Source: an uncultured Planctomycetota bacterium | GTDB lineage: Bacteria > Planctomycetota > Phycisphaerae > Phycisphaerales > UBA5793 | Assembly: GCA_900696685.1 (NCBI GenBank) | Contig: CAADHA010000027.1 | Location: 1 to 64,000, forward strand | DNA: 64,000 bases | Direction of reading: 5' to 3' | Shown here: positions 53,040 through 61,654 of the stretch, piece by piece | Layout of the letters: every line of letters starts with the position of its first letter | How positions within the stretch are numbered: position 1 is the first letter of the stretch | The notes under the pieces: model-generated | Told to the model about the DNA's origin: nothing | Database searches by the model: none | The model's input: only the letters and a program-made list of their open reading frames with translations | Translations under genes and position numbers: made by a program

Positions 53040-54407
53040 TCAGCGCCTCAGAAGCACCGCCTGGCCGGTGGTGAGTCGGATCGGCCGCACACCGCTGCCG
53101 GCGGCGAACTCATCCACCGCTTGTCGCGCGCCCGGGCACGTCAGAAACCCGTCATCATCGATGATGATGATCCCGCCGGGAGCGAGGCGAGGGTAGAAGA
53201 ACGCAAGCGCCGCGCGAGTCGGTTCGTGGAGGTCCACATCGATGTGGACGAAAGCGAAGCGCGCCTCGCACGCCGCCTCGAAGCACGCAGGGATCCAGCC
53301 TTGATGAAACGCCAGGTCGCTCCAGCGCGCCAGGGCGGCCTGCACATCTTCAATTCCCCATCTCATGTCGCCCGGCCGCCATGGTCTCACTCCCGGCTCG
53401 GGACGGTCGGCGGGCGTCGGCGTCGAGAGGCCCTCGAAGGAGTCGAAGAGGTGGTGGGCGTAGGCGGCGTGGCGCGGCAGCATCTCGGCGTAGCGGCGGA
53501 TGATCCACGAGCCGAGGCCGCGGTAGACGCCGCACTCGGCCGTGTCGCCGTCGAGCCGGCCCAGCGAGAGCAGGCACTCCTTGATGGTGTAGTAGCGGTC
53601 GCGCGGCCCGGGGCCGCAGAGCGCTTCGCCCTCGGCGCAGATGCGGTTGAACTCCTCCTCGCGCGGCCAGTAGAGCAGGTCGTCGCGCAACCTCGCCGCC
53701 GTGCGCGCCGCCTCGGACTGGTGCGTGTCGATGGGAGTCGTAATGATCAAGACTTCTTCGCGTTTGCGCGCCGCGAAAAGAAGCAGCGTGTACTCGCGCA
53801 GCGAGTCTGTCTGGAAGGGCGCTTCGAGTCCGACGATCGCTTCGATTTCACCAAGGCGCATCGAGCCGGTGCGGGGCAGGCGGGCCAGCCAGCCTCCATC
53901 GATCTCGAAGCCGTTGGCGCGATAGAACTGGTCGAGCACGCGGGGCTGCAGGGAGTAGAAGCCGTGGTTCTCCCAGCCGGCGACGGGTGAGACATGCAGG
54001 ACGGTCCCGCCGGTTCGGAGCATCGCGACGATGCCGCGAAGGGCCGCGGGAATGTCGAAAATGTGCTCGAGCGTTCCGCCGTCGATAATCAGATCGAAGC
54101 GGCCGCGCCACGGCTGCGGCGGAGGCTGCGAGAGGTCGTGGATGATCGAGGCGCCTTCGCCGCCGAACAGGTCGAGCGCGTGATACTCCCGAAAGCCCAG
54201 GAGAGAGAAGAAGCGATCGGCGGCAACGCCGGTGCCCGGCGCGAGCGCCTGGATCGGCGCAGCGACGGGCCGTCCGTCGAGCAGGTCACGGACCTCCGTT
54301 TCTGTGGCGCCGATGTCCTGCACGCCCAGCGTGAGCACCGACCTCCCCGGCGCGCGGGGACGGTGCCGCTCGATGAGCCAGCGGACGATCGGCAGCGCCA
54401 GGCCCAT
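53040..54407 (-). CDS. fusion of a class I methyltransferase and a TylF/MycF-type sugar O-methyltransferase
   Basis: The 455-residue protein has two SAM-methyltransferase parts. Residues 1-215 contain VLTLGVQDIG, HALDLFGGEGASIIHDL and FDLIIDGGTLEHIFD with a methyltransferase-11-like layout. Residues about 225-455 are like TylF/MycF macrocin O-methyltransferases: GDTAECGVYRGLGSWIIRR, HHLFDSFEGLSTPT, FAFVHIDVDLHEPTRAALAFFYPRL and the metal-binding-type GGIIIIDDDGF. TylF enzymes methylate sugar hydroxyls, often with Mg2+. It is the last gene of the minus-strand glycan cluster, so methylation of a polysaccharide or glycan precursor is likely. GGGGAG lies before ATG. Confidence 0.8.
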   Translation of the reverse strand: MGLALPIVRWLIERHRPRAPGRSVLTLGVQDIGATETEVRDLLDGRPVAAPIQALAPGTGVAADRFFSLLGFREYHALDLFGGEGASIIHDLSQPPPQPWRGRFDLIIDGGTLEHIFDIPAALRGIVAMLRTGGTVLHVSPVAGWENHGFYSLQPRVLDQFYRANGFEIDGGWLARLPRTGSMRLGEIEAIVGLEAPFQTDSLREYTLLLFAARKREEVLIITTPIDTHQSEAARTAARLRDDLLYWPREEEFNRICAEGEALCGPGPRDRYYTIKECLLSLGRLDGDTAECGVYRGLGSWIIRRYAEMLPRHAAYAHHLFDSFEGLSTPTPADRPEPGVRPWRPGDMRWGIEDVQAALARWSDLAFHQGWIPACFEAACEARFAFVHIDVDLHEPTRAALAFFYPRLAPGGIIIIDDDGFLTCPGARQAVDEFAAGSGVRPIRLTTGQAVLLRR

Positions 54408-54443
54408 CAGCGACTCCCCTTCATCGCGCGCGAGGGTCCCCGT

Positions 54444-55982
54444 TCAGGCGGTACGGGGGCACTCATGCGCCGCCTTGCTCCACCGCGACGGCGGGTCATA
54501 GATCTGCTTGAAGGGAAGGTCATCACGGTAGAAGCCCAATGTCGCGACCCGCCACCGGCGCAGCAACTGATCGGCCGGAGTGAAGTGCCGCGCCTTGGGG
54601 GCGATGCCCACTCCAACATGATACTTGCCGTCGCACAGGAACAGCCTCGGGAACTCGACGCGGAAGACCTGCCGGCCGCGCCGGAGGTTGAGACGCTGCG
54701 GCGAGGGTCTCCCCGTCTCGTCGAGTTGTGTGAGGTTCGTCGAAGTGAGCACGTGAACGTCCGCTTCGTTGAAGATCTGCACGCCGACGGCGACGTTGTC
54801 TTTGCGCACGCTGCTGTCCACGGTGATCTCGACCGTCACGGGCTCGCCGGTGTGGAAGCGATCGCGCGGCGCGCCGCTCGCATCGAGGATTCGCACGGAG
54901 ACGAGGCGGACGAGATTGAGATGAAGAATCGGCGGGCATCGGTCTTCGGGATCGTCAAGCAGCGCCTGGATTTCCTGTGGCGGTGGGGGGATCGAGGGGT
55001 CATCCTCATCAACGGGCGGCGCGCCGCGAGCCGCGGCGTCCCCACCGCGGCTCGCCCCCGAATCACCCAACGCCCCCGCCACCCCCGCGCCGCGCCGCGC
55101 CGTCGTCTGTGCAAACTCCGCGAGGAGTTCCCTCTCATACATCTGCGTGATCTCGCGGCTCGGGCCGTCGGCCGCGAGTTCGCCGCGGCGCAGGTAGAGC
55201 GATCGCGAGCAGAGCGTCTCGATGAAGAACATGCTGTGGGAGACGACAAGGGCCGTCGCCCCGCCCGTACACAGGTCGAGAATGTGGTTCGTGCACTTCT
55301 GCTGAAAGGCGAGGTCGCCCGTCGCCAGCGCTTCATCGACGATGAGAATGTCAGGCCGGCGACAGAAGGTGACGGCAAAGGTGAGACGCGACTTCATCCC
55401 GCTGCTGTAGGTGCGGAAGGGCTGGTCGATGACGTGGCCCAGGCCGGAGAAATCGATGATCCAGTCGATGGACTCCTCGATCTCAGCCCTGGAGTATCCG
55501 AGGCAGTAGCCGCCCATGAAGATGTTCTCGCGGCCGCTGTATTCCTCGTGAAAACCTGTGCCGAGTTGGAGGATGGCGCGGAGGTCGCCCTCGATGCGGA
55601 ATGAACCGCCGGTGTGATCGAGCGTGCCGGCGAGGATGCGCAGCAGGGTGCTCTTGCCCGCGCCGTTGGCGCCGACGACGCCGACGATCTCCCCGCGCTT
55701 TACCGAAAACGAAACGTCGCGCAGCGCCCAGTGAGGCTGGTAGAGCGGGCGGCGGACGATCAGTTCCTTGAGAATCTGCGAGGGACTGGAGTAGATCCTG
55801 TAGAGTTTGGAGAGGCCGCTCACGACGATCGCGGGACGAGGCGGTGATTCGCTTGACGGCGGAGGGTCGGGGGAAATGCCGCCGGCGCGCACCGACCCGG
55901 CTTCGTCCGCGAATGCAGGCTGCCCTGAAGCGCCGACGTGGACTTCAACGGGAGGCGAAGATCGTGTGAGCACGTCGGTCAT
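54444..55982 (-). CDS. polysaccharide ABC exporter ATPase, Wzt-like
   Basis: The ATPase domain (about 50-300) has Walker A GANGAGKST, the signature TYSSGMKSRL and Walker B DILIVDEAL, and the pattern FSVKRGEIVGVVGANG typical of O-antigen/teichoic acid exporters (Wzt, TagH). The C-terminal 150 residues form a beta-rich domain (VRILDASGAPRDRFHTGEPV, YHVGVGIAP) like the Wzt glycan-binding domain that recognises the finished chain end. Between them is a Gly/Ala/Pro-rich linker (about 305-345) that includes a palindromic repeat. The permease partner (Wzm) is not in the window. It lies 36 nt before the methyltransferase/TylF fusion. Confidence 0.86.
   Translation of the reverse strand: MTDVLTRSSPPVEVHVGASGQPAFADEAGSVRAGGISPDPPPSSESPPRPAIVVSGLSKLYRIYSSPSQILKELIVRRPLYQPHWALRDVSFSVKRGEIVGVVGANGAGKSTLLRILAGTLDHTGGSFRIEGDLRAILQLGTGFHEEYSGRENIFMGGYCLGYSRAEIEESIDWIIDFSGLGHVIDQPFRTYSSGMKSRLTFAVTFCRRPDILIVDEALATGDLAFQQKCTNHILDLCTGGATALVVSHSMFFIETLCSRSLYLRRGELAADGPSREITQMYERELLAEFAQTTARRGAGVAGALGDSGASRGGDAAARGAPPVDEDDPSIPPPPQEIQALLDDPEDRCPPILHLNLVRLVSVRILDASGAPRDRFHTGEPVTVEITVDSSVRKDNVAVGVQIFNEADVHVLTSTNLTQLDETGRPSPQRLNLRRGRQVFRVEFPRLFLCDGKYHVGVGIAPKARHFTPADQLLRRWRVATLGFYRDDLPFKQIYDPPSRWSKAAHECPRTA
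55026..55055. repeat. palindromic repeat inside the Wzt-like linker
   Basis: GCGAGCCGCGG and CCGCGGCTCGC form an 11-bp perfect stem with an 8-nt loop (CGTCCCCA). The sequence resembles the repeat at 47255-47304 and, more loosely, 62450-62497. It encodes part of a low-complexity linker in frame. Confidence 0.45.
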
Positions 55983-56002
55983 GGGCAGGCAGGCGCAGGA
56001 GC

Positions 56003-59000
56003 CTATTTTCCTTCAATGATACGGTCGATGAGCCTGCGCCAGATGTTGCGCGCCCGGGCGGGCCGCGGCGCGGGACGGTTCGTCCGGCGGAGGACGAAGC
56101 GGCCGCTGAGCGTGAGAAGTTGCTCGTCGGTCATGCGGGCGAAGCGCGGTGCGAGGCCGGGGCGAGCTTCGGCCAGTTGGCGCGGATCGGCAAAGAGGTT
56201 GGCCTCGTGGCGCATCACCTCGAAGCCGGCACGACCGAACTCGACGGCCCACTCGTGCGGCCGCACGCGGTTGCCGTTCTCGTTGCGCGTCTGAAGGAAG
56301 AGGCGGCGGTAGCGGGCGTCGCCGTGGCGCAGGAAGCCGTAGGGTCGGGCGAAGTCGTCGTGGTCGCGGTAGTCGATCTGGTGCAGGCCCAGTCCGCCCG
56401 CCTTCGTCAGCCGCGCCAGTTCAAGCGACGCGCAGGCGGCGTCGCCGACGTGCTCAAGCACGGCGTTGGAGACGATCGCATCGAAGGACACGCCCGCCGG
56501 CCCCGACGAGGGTGAGCCGAGGTCGCCGGCGTACTGCGGAATCACCTCAGACGGGTGGGCTGCGGCCTTGATCACCGCATCAAGGGGCGAGCGGTCGGCC
56601 GCCGGAAGGCGCTGGCGCACGACGTCGCGCAGGCGGCGGTAGAAGCCCGCGTGATAGGATTCGTCCCACGGCGCAAGGTACTTGTCCAGCACGGCGATCC
56701 GGGCCCCGAGTGCGGCGCAGATCAGCATGGCCCCGAAGTTGCGCCCCGGTCCGAGTTCGAGGACGTGCAGGCCCGTGAGGTCGGGAAGGTCCCTGATGAC
56801 GCGGACCTTCTCGAAATCCGGTCTCGGGCCGCGCAAACGGCCGAAGTGAGAGGCGATCTCGTAAGCGTAATCGATCGCGTTTCGCAGGCAGTAGCCGACC
56901 TGGTCGTTGACGTGGTCGGCGGGATCGACCAGGTCAGCGCGGCGCTGCGTGAATGCGCGGGCGATGGGCTGCTCATCGTCATCTCCGGCGCTCTCCTCGC
57001 GGCGCACATAGAAGCGCGCGCTGACGACGCGCAACTGCTCGTCGCTCATCGATGCAAAGCGGGGCTGGAGGCGCGGCCTGATTTCCTTCAGGTGCACTTC
57101 GTCGGCAAAGAGATTCGGCTCGGTCATCTCGATTGAGAATCCCGCTGATTCAAGATCGCCGGCGAGTTCGTGGGCGCGGACTCGATTGCCCTGGCTGTTG
57201 TTCGACTTGACGAACCGGGGGATGAACTCGCCGTCGGGGACCGTGAGGAAATCGAGCGGCGACTCCTGGTGCTCGTGGTCGCGAAAATCCACCTGGTGGA
57301 TGCCGATGCCGCCGGCGCGCGTGAGGCGGGCGAGTTCGCGCGACATCGCGGCCGTGTCGCCGATGTGCTCGACCACGGCGTTGGAAACGACGGCGTCAAA
57401 AGAGGCGTCCGCGTAAGGGCTGGGCGGCTGCGCGAGGTCGCCCGAGGCGGCGGCGACGACCGGGCCGGCATGCTCCCCGGCGTCAATGACCTGCCGCAGT
57501 CCGCGCCAGTCGGCATAAGGGAAGTGGCGGCGGCATGCCCTCAGCAGGGCGCGGTAGTAAAGCGGGTGATAGCGAGGATCCCACGACGCCAGGTACTTGT
57601 CCAGGACTGAGACGCGCGCGCCGCATGCGTGCGCAATGAGCACCGCTCCGAAGTTCGGGCCCGGCCCGAGTTCGAGAACGGAGAGACCGGACAGGTCTGC
57701 GAGAATGCCGTACTCCGATACCGCTCCGTCGCCGGCGCCCGCGAGAGGCGGGCGGCCGAAGCGATGCGCGATCGCGGAAACGTAGAACACCCCGTTGATG
57801 ATCGCGTAGCGGACGTGCTCGTCCATCGCGCCCTCGACGGCCCATCGGTCTTCGGCGAGATCGGTGTCGGCGAACTTCTTGTTGCGGCCTGCCGGGGCGA
57901 GAGAGACGGCCTCGAGCGCGAGACGTCGCAGGTAGAAGCGCCCGCTCACCACCGACAATTCATCGTCGCTGAGGCGGGCGAACTGCGGGCGCAGGCGCGG
58001 CCGGACCTCGGCGACGTGCTCGGCCGAGGCGCGGATGTTGGCGGCAAAGCGCCCGACCGCGAATCCCGCGCAGCGGAACTCGTCGCCCATCTCCTCCGGG
58101 CGGACCCGATTGCCGTTGCCGTTCATCATCTCGTCGAAGAGGCGCCGGTACGCCTCGTCGGGCATCGTGAGAAAGTCGAGGGGGCGGGCGAAGTCGCGGT
58201 GGTCGCGGAAGTCGACCTGGTGGAGGTTGATGCCGCCGGCCGCCGTGAGCCGGGCCATCTCCGCCGCGGTCTTCGGCACGTCGCCGACGTGCTCGAGCAC
58301 CGCGTTGGAAACGATCACGTCAAAGGACGCATCGGCGAACCCGCTGGGCGGCTCGGCAAGGTCAGTGCGGTCCTGCGCGATCACGTCCGGCAGATGGGCT
58401 GCGGCGTCGAGGATGCGGTCAATCCCCGACCAGTCGTTGTGAGGCCGGCGCTGCGCAAGCATGTCGCGCAGGAGGCGGTAGAAGCGGGGGTGATAGCCGA
58501 CGTCCCAATCGGCGAGGTACTTGTCGAGGACTGCGACGCTCGCGCCCAGACCCTGCATCACCAGCGGCGTGCCGAAGTGCCGGCCGGGGCCGAGTTCCAG
58601 CACGCGCAGTCCGCTGAGTGGGAGGACACTCTCCGCGTCGCGACTCATTTCGCCGCAGATGAGCGCGGCGTACTCCTCCGCCACTCGGATCGCGTACTCG
58701 ACGTCTTCGCGGACCTGCGCATCGGTGATGGCGCGGAGGTAGAAGCGGCCGCTGATGGGGCGCAGTTCCTCGTCGGTCATCACCGCGAAGCGGGGGGCAA
58801 GGCGCGGACGGACCGCGGCGAGGCAGTCGTCGTCCGCAAGCATGTTCGGGCCGAAGTGTTCCACGCGGAATCCGGCGCCCTGGAACGCGCGGAGCATCTC
58901 GGCCGGCCTGAGGCGGTGACCCGGAGACCATCGGCCCGCCGCGCGCTGCTGCTCCACCTGCTCATCGGTCAGGGTGAGGAACTCGAGCGGCCGGCTGTAG

Positions 59001-59581
59001 TCGCGGCCATCACGGAAGTCGACCTGGTGAATGCCGAACCCGTCGGGCCGCGTGATGCGGTACAACTCCGAAAGCAAGCCGCGGAGATCGACCTGGTTGA
59101 GCACCGCGTTGGTGACGAGGGCGTCGAACGAATCATCCTCGATCGGCAGAGGCCCCGCGAGGCAGGGGGCCTCGATGAACTCGATCACCCCCTCGCCGTA
59201 CGATCCGGCTTCGAGCGTGGAGTCAATCCACGACCAGTCGGCGCCCGGATACTCCTCGGCGCCGACCCGGCCCAGCGCCCGGAGGAACGCATGTGTGCCG
59301 GCATCCCAGCGCACAAAGTGCGTGTGGACCGCCGCGACGCGCGCGCCGAAGGCGCGGCAGACCAGCAGGGGGCTGAAGCGGTCAGGCGTGCCGAGTTCCG
59401 CCAGGCGCACGGCTGAGAGATCGGGAAAGGGCTGCATCCGCCGCGAGAGGCGAGTCGCGATCGACTTGGCGTACTCGCAGCCGTTGTCGAGCGCGAAGCG
59501 CACTTCGCGCATTGTCGAATCATCGATGGGCGCTTCGACGGCGAGGGCGCGGGAGGGAATGCGGGCGGCGGCTTGCGTCAT
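56003..59581 (-). CDS. four-module SAM-methyltransferase-like protein
   Basis: The 1192-residue protein consists of four related modules of about 260-275 residues: M1 24-283, M2 288-553, M3 586-861, M4 891-1166. Each has a motif I, the segment V-VLDKYLA-WD-YH-FYR, SFDA-VSNAVLEH, G-HQVDFRDH and an end like SGRFYLRR. M2, M3 and M4 keep the SAM loop LELGPGRHFG, LELGPGPNFG and LELGPGRNFG. M1 reads LAELGTPDRFSP and NAVLNQVDL, so it has probably lost SAM binding. GGGAG precedes the ATG. The gene sits between a glycosyltransferase and a Wzt-like ATPase, which suggests methylation of a surface glycan at several positions. No known family with four such modules comes to mind. Confidence 0.8.
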   Translation of the reverse strand: MTQAAARIPSRALAVEAPIDDSTMREVRFALDNGCEYAKSIATRLSRRMQPFPDLSAVRLAELGTPDRFSPLLVCRAFGARVAAVHTHFVRWDAGTHAFLRALGRVGAEEYPGADWSWIDSTLEAGSYGEGVIEFIEAPCLAGPLPIEDDSFDALVTNAVLNQVDLRGLLSELYRITRPDGFGIHQVDFRDGRDYSRPLEFLTLTDEQVEQQRAAGRWSPGHRLRPAEMLRAFQGAGFRVEHFGPNMLADDDCLAAVRPRLAPRFAVMTDEELRPISGRFYLRAITDAQVREDVEYAIRVAEEYAALICGEMSRDAESVLPLSGLRVLELGPGRHFGTPLVMQGLGASVAVLDKYLADWDVGYHPRFYRLLRDMLAQRRPHNDWSGIDRILDAAAHLPDVIAQDRTDLAEPPSGFADASFDVIVSNAVLEHVGDVPKTAAEMARLTAAGGINLHQVDFRDHRDFARPLDFLTMPDEAYRRLFDEMMNGNGNRVRPEEMGDEFRCAGFAVGRFAANIRASAEHVAEVRPRLRPQFARLSDDELSVVSGRFYLRRLALEAVSLAPAGRNKKFADTDLAEDRWAVEGAMDEHVRYAIINGVFYVSAIAHRFGRPPLAGAGDGAVSEYGILADLSGLSVLELGPGPNFGAVLIAHACGARVSVLDKYLASWDPRYHPLYYRALLRACRRHFPYADWRGLRQVIDAGEHAGPVVAAASGDLAQPPSPYADASFDAVVSNAVVEHIGDTAAMSRELARLTRAGGIGIHQVDFRDHEHQESPLDFLTVPDGEFIPRFVKSNNSQGNRVRAHELAGDLESAGFSIEMTEPNLFADEVHLKEIRPRLQPRFASMSDEQLRVVSARFYVRREESAGDDDEQPIARAFTQRRADLVDPADHVNDQVGYCLRNAIDYAYEIASHFGRLRGPRPDFEKVRVIRDLPDLTGLHVLELGPGRNFGAMLICAALGARIAVLDKYLAPWDESYHAGFYRRLRDVVRQRLPAADRSPLDAVIKAAAHPSEVIPQYAGDLGSPSSGPAGVSFDAIVSNAVLEHVGDAACASLELARLTKAGGLGLHQIDYRDHDDFARPYGFLRHGDARYRRLFLQTRNENGNRVRPHEWAVEFGRAGFEVMRHEANLFADPRQLAEARPGLAPRFARMTDEQLLTLSGRFVLRRTNRPAPRPARARNIWRRLIDRIIEGK

Positions 59582-59596
59582 CAGTCACTCCCGGTG

Positions 59597-61654
59597 TCAG
59601 GTTCGCACGGCCTCGGGGCGCTTGGTCTGCACGAGCGGCGCGGCCTCCGGCTCGACTGACTGTTCGGTCGCGGTCGCATCGCCGGCGTCGGCGAAGCGGG
59701 CCCGGGGAGTCTCGATGCGCGCGCCGCCGGATTCTCCGTCAAGCGCATGGTTGTAGATCCGCCACGTCAGATCGACCATCTGGTCGAGGTCGAAGCAGGC
59801 ATCGACAAACGCCTGGGCGGCGCGCCCCATGCGCTCGCGCCGGCTCGGGTCGCGCAGGAGGCGCTCAAGGCCGACGACGAGTCCGGCCGCATCGTTCACC
59901 CCGCACACGAACCCGGTGACGCCATGGCGCACCGCGTCGCGCGTCCCTCCCGCGTCCGTGGCGACGACCGGCAGGCCGATGTGCTGCGCTTCGAGCGCCA
60001 CGTTCGGGCAGCCTTCGTAGCGGCTCGTGAGCAGGAGGACGTCGGCGGCGCTCATGATCTCGACGACGTCGCTGACGCGCCCCAGCAGAGTTATGACCTG
60101 TTCCAGATGACGCCGTGCGATGATCTCGCGCACGCGAGCCTCGAGCGGGCCGCTGCCCGCCACCACGACGCGCACGCCCGGCAGGCGCTCGCGAAGGAGG
60201 GTGACGACCTTGAGCATGAGTTCCGGCTGTTTCTCCTCGTCGAGGCGGCTGACCACGGCGACGACCGGCGCGCCCGCCGGCAGGCCGAGTCGTTCGCGTG
60301 CGGCCCGGCGCTGCGCAGCGGCCGGCCGGTCGAAGTGATCGCGGAACAGGCCGTTGAAGACGATGTGGAAGCGCGACTCCTCAACGCCGAGGTACTCGGC
60401 GTAACTTGCCGCGCCGCGATGCGAATTGGCCAGCCACTGCAACCGCCGGCTCGGTGCGATCACTCGATACCAGTCCACGAACGGCGCGTAGAAGCGCGGA
60501 AAGTGCGTCGGGTTGTAGTTGCGCGTGCTCAGCACGACGCACGGCACTCCGGCGGCAATCCCCGCCAGGCCCGCGATCACGTTCGGATGATCCAGCCAGG
60601 CGTGCAGGACATCGGGCGCCTCGACCGCGAGCTCCAGGGCCAGCGCCGCGACGTAAGAGCGGATCGCCTCGGGCGCCGCGGCGACAAGATCCCACCGCAC
60701 GCGGGAAAGCGATTCACGCGTCAGATGCAGTCCGCGGCCGGCGCGCCGGGCCTCGACGCCCGCTTCAGCGAGCAGGGGAAGGTAGTGCGCGTGCTGCCCG
60801 GAAAGGTCGTGCTGCGTGCGGACGATACAGCGGTGGCCTCGCTGGTGGAGGCCGATGGCGGTGTTGCACAGTTGGCGCTCGGCCCCGCCGCTGTAGAGGC
60901 AGCCGGTGTATTGGACAATGCACAGCGGGCGGTCCGGTCGGGGCGCACGCGAGGCGAGCGACTTGTTGTCCGCCTCGATGAAACGCCTCCACGCCGACTC
61001 CGCCTCGTCCGCGCTGCGCCCGATCGTTGCGTGAACGAGACCCTCGCCGGGGCTCGGTGCGCTGTCCTTGCCGTCCTGCTCATGCCGGTCGCGGCGCATC
61101 CACGCGCCCAGCCCGTCGGCGACCGCGGCGCTGTCGATGGGCAGGCCGGGACAGAGGCGGCGCAGCAGTGGCTTGATCCTTCGTGTCACGAGCAGGTCGG
61201 CAAGAATGGTCGAGGGATCAGCGCAGGTCCAGCCCCGATCCTCCAGCATCCACAGCCGCTTCACGCCGGCACGGCGAAGCCACATCATCGCCTTGATTGA
61301 CACATTGGCGCGCGACGTCGGGATCAGCGCCGTCGCGTCTGCCTGCGGCAGCGACGGCAGGCGAGCGAGCCTCGGCAGGCCGTCGGCGACGTCGAGCAGC
61401 CAGAGAGCGGCGCCGTGGCCGACGGGCCGCACGCCGCTCACGGCCGCCTGCGCGAACAGCAGCGCATTGAGGAGATCGAGCCAAGGGCCGGGCGCGAGCG
61501 TGCCGCGATGCACTGCCACGCCGCCCTCCTCGTGCCAGTGACGCACGGCCAGGGCGAGCGCATCGAGGTCAGCCTCGCGGTTGGGCGAAGGCGCGACTGG
61601 GATGCTTTCGGCCCAGTGGTCTTCAGGGCGTGCGTTGGTTACGGCGGGCGTCAC
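59597..61654 (-). CDS. GT4 glycosyltransferase with a novel N-terminal domain
   Basis: Residues about 245-640 form a GT-B family 4 transferase: YTGCLYSGGAERQLCNTAIG, then VVAVVSRLDEEKQPELML, LLGRVSDVVEIMSAADVLLLTSRYEGCPNVALEAQ with the EGxPxxxLE nucleotide-sugar motif, and PVVATDAGGTRDAV. The first 240 residues are not GT-like and not recognised (LDALALAVRHWHEEGG, GHGAALWLLDVADGLPRL), with an Asp/Trp-rich pattern. The start is GTG overlapping the previous stop (GTGA). The C-terminal tail is unstructured. Sugar donor and acceptor are unknown; context suggests surface glycan assembly. Confidence 0.85.
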   Translation of the reverse strand: MTPAVTNARPEDHWAESIPVAPSPNREADLDALALAVRHWHEEGGVAVHRGTLAPGPWLDLLNALLFAQAAVSGVRPVGHGAALWLLDVADGLPRLARLPSLPQADATALIPTSRANVSIKAMMWLRRAGVKRLWMLEDRGWTCADPSTILADLLVTRRIKPLLRRLCPGLPIDSAAVADGLGAWMRRDRHEQDGKDSAPSPGEGLVHATIGRSADEAESAWRRFIEADNKSLASRAPRPDRPLCIVQYTGCLYSGGAERQLCNTAIGLHQRGHRCIVRTQHDLSGQHAHYLPLLAEAGVEARRAGRGLHLTRESLSRVRWDLVAAAPEAIRSYVAALALELAVEAPDVLHAWLDHPNVIAGLAGIAAGVPCVVLSTRNYNPTHFPRFYAPFVDWYRVIAPSRRLQWLANSHRGAASYAEYLGVEESRFHIVFNGLFRDHFDRPAAAQRRAARERLGLPAGAPVVAVVSRLDEEKQPELMLKVVTLLRERLPGVRVVVAGSGPLEARVREIIARRHLEQVITLLGRVSDVVEIMSAADVLLLTSRYEGCPNVALEAQHIGLPVVATDAGGTRDAVRHGVTGFVCGVNDAAGLVVGLERLLRDPSRRERMGRAAQAFVDACFDLDQMVDLTWRIYNHALDGESGGARIETPRARFADAGDATATEQSVEPEAAPLVQTKRPEAVRT

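Noticed and set aside
57629-59416. A long plus-strand open frame opposite the four-module methyltransferase
   Set aside because: It is an antisense shadow; its protein is Arg/Ala/Glu/Val-rich without motifs, while the minus strand shows clear methyltransferase motifs.
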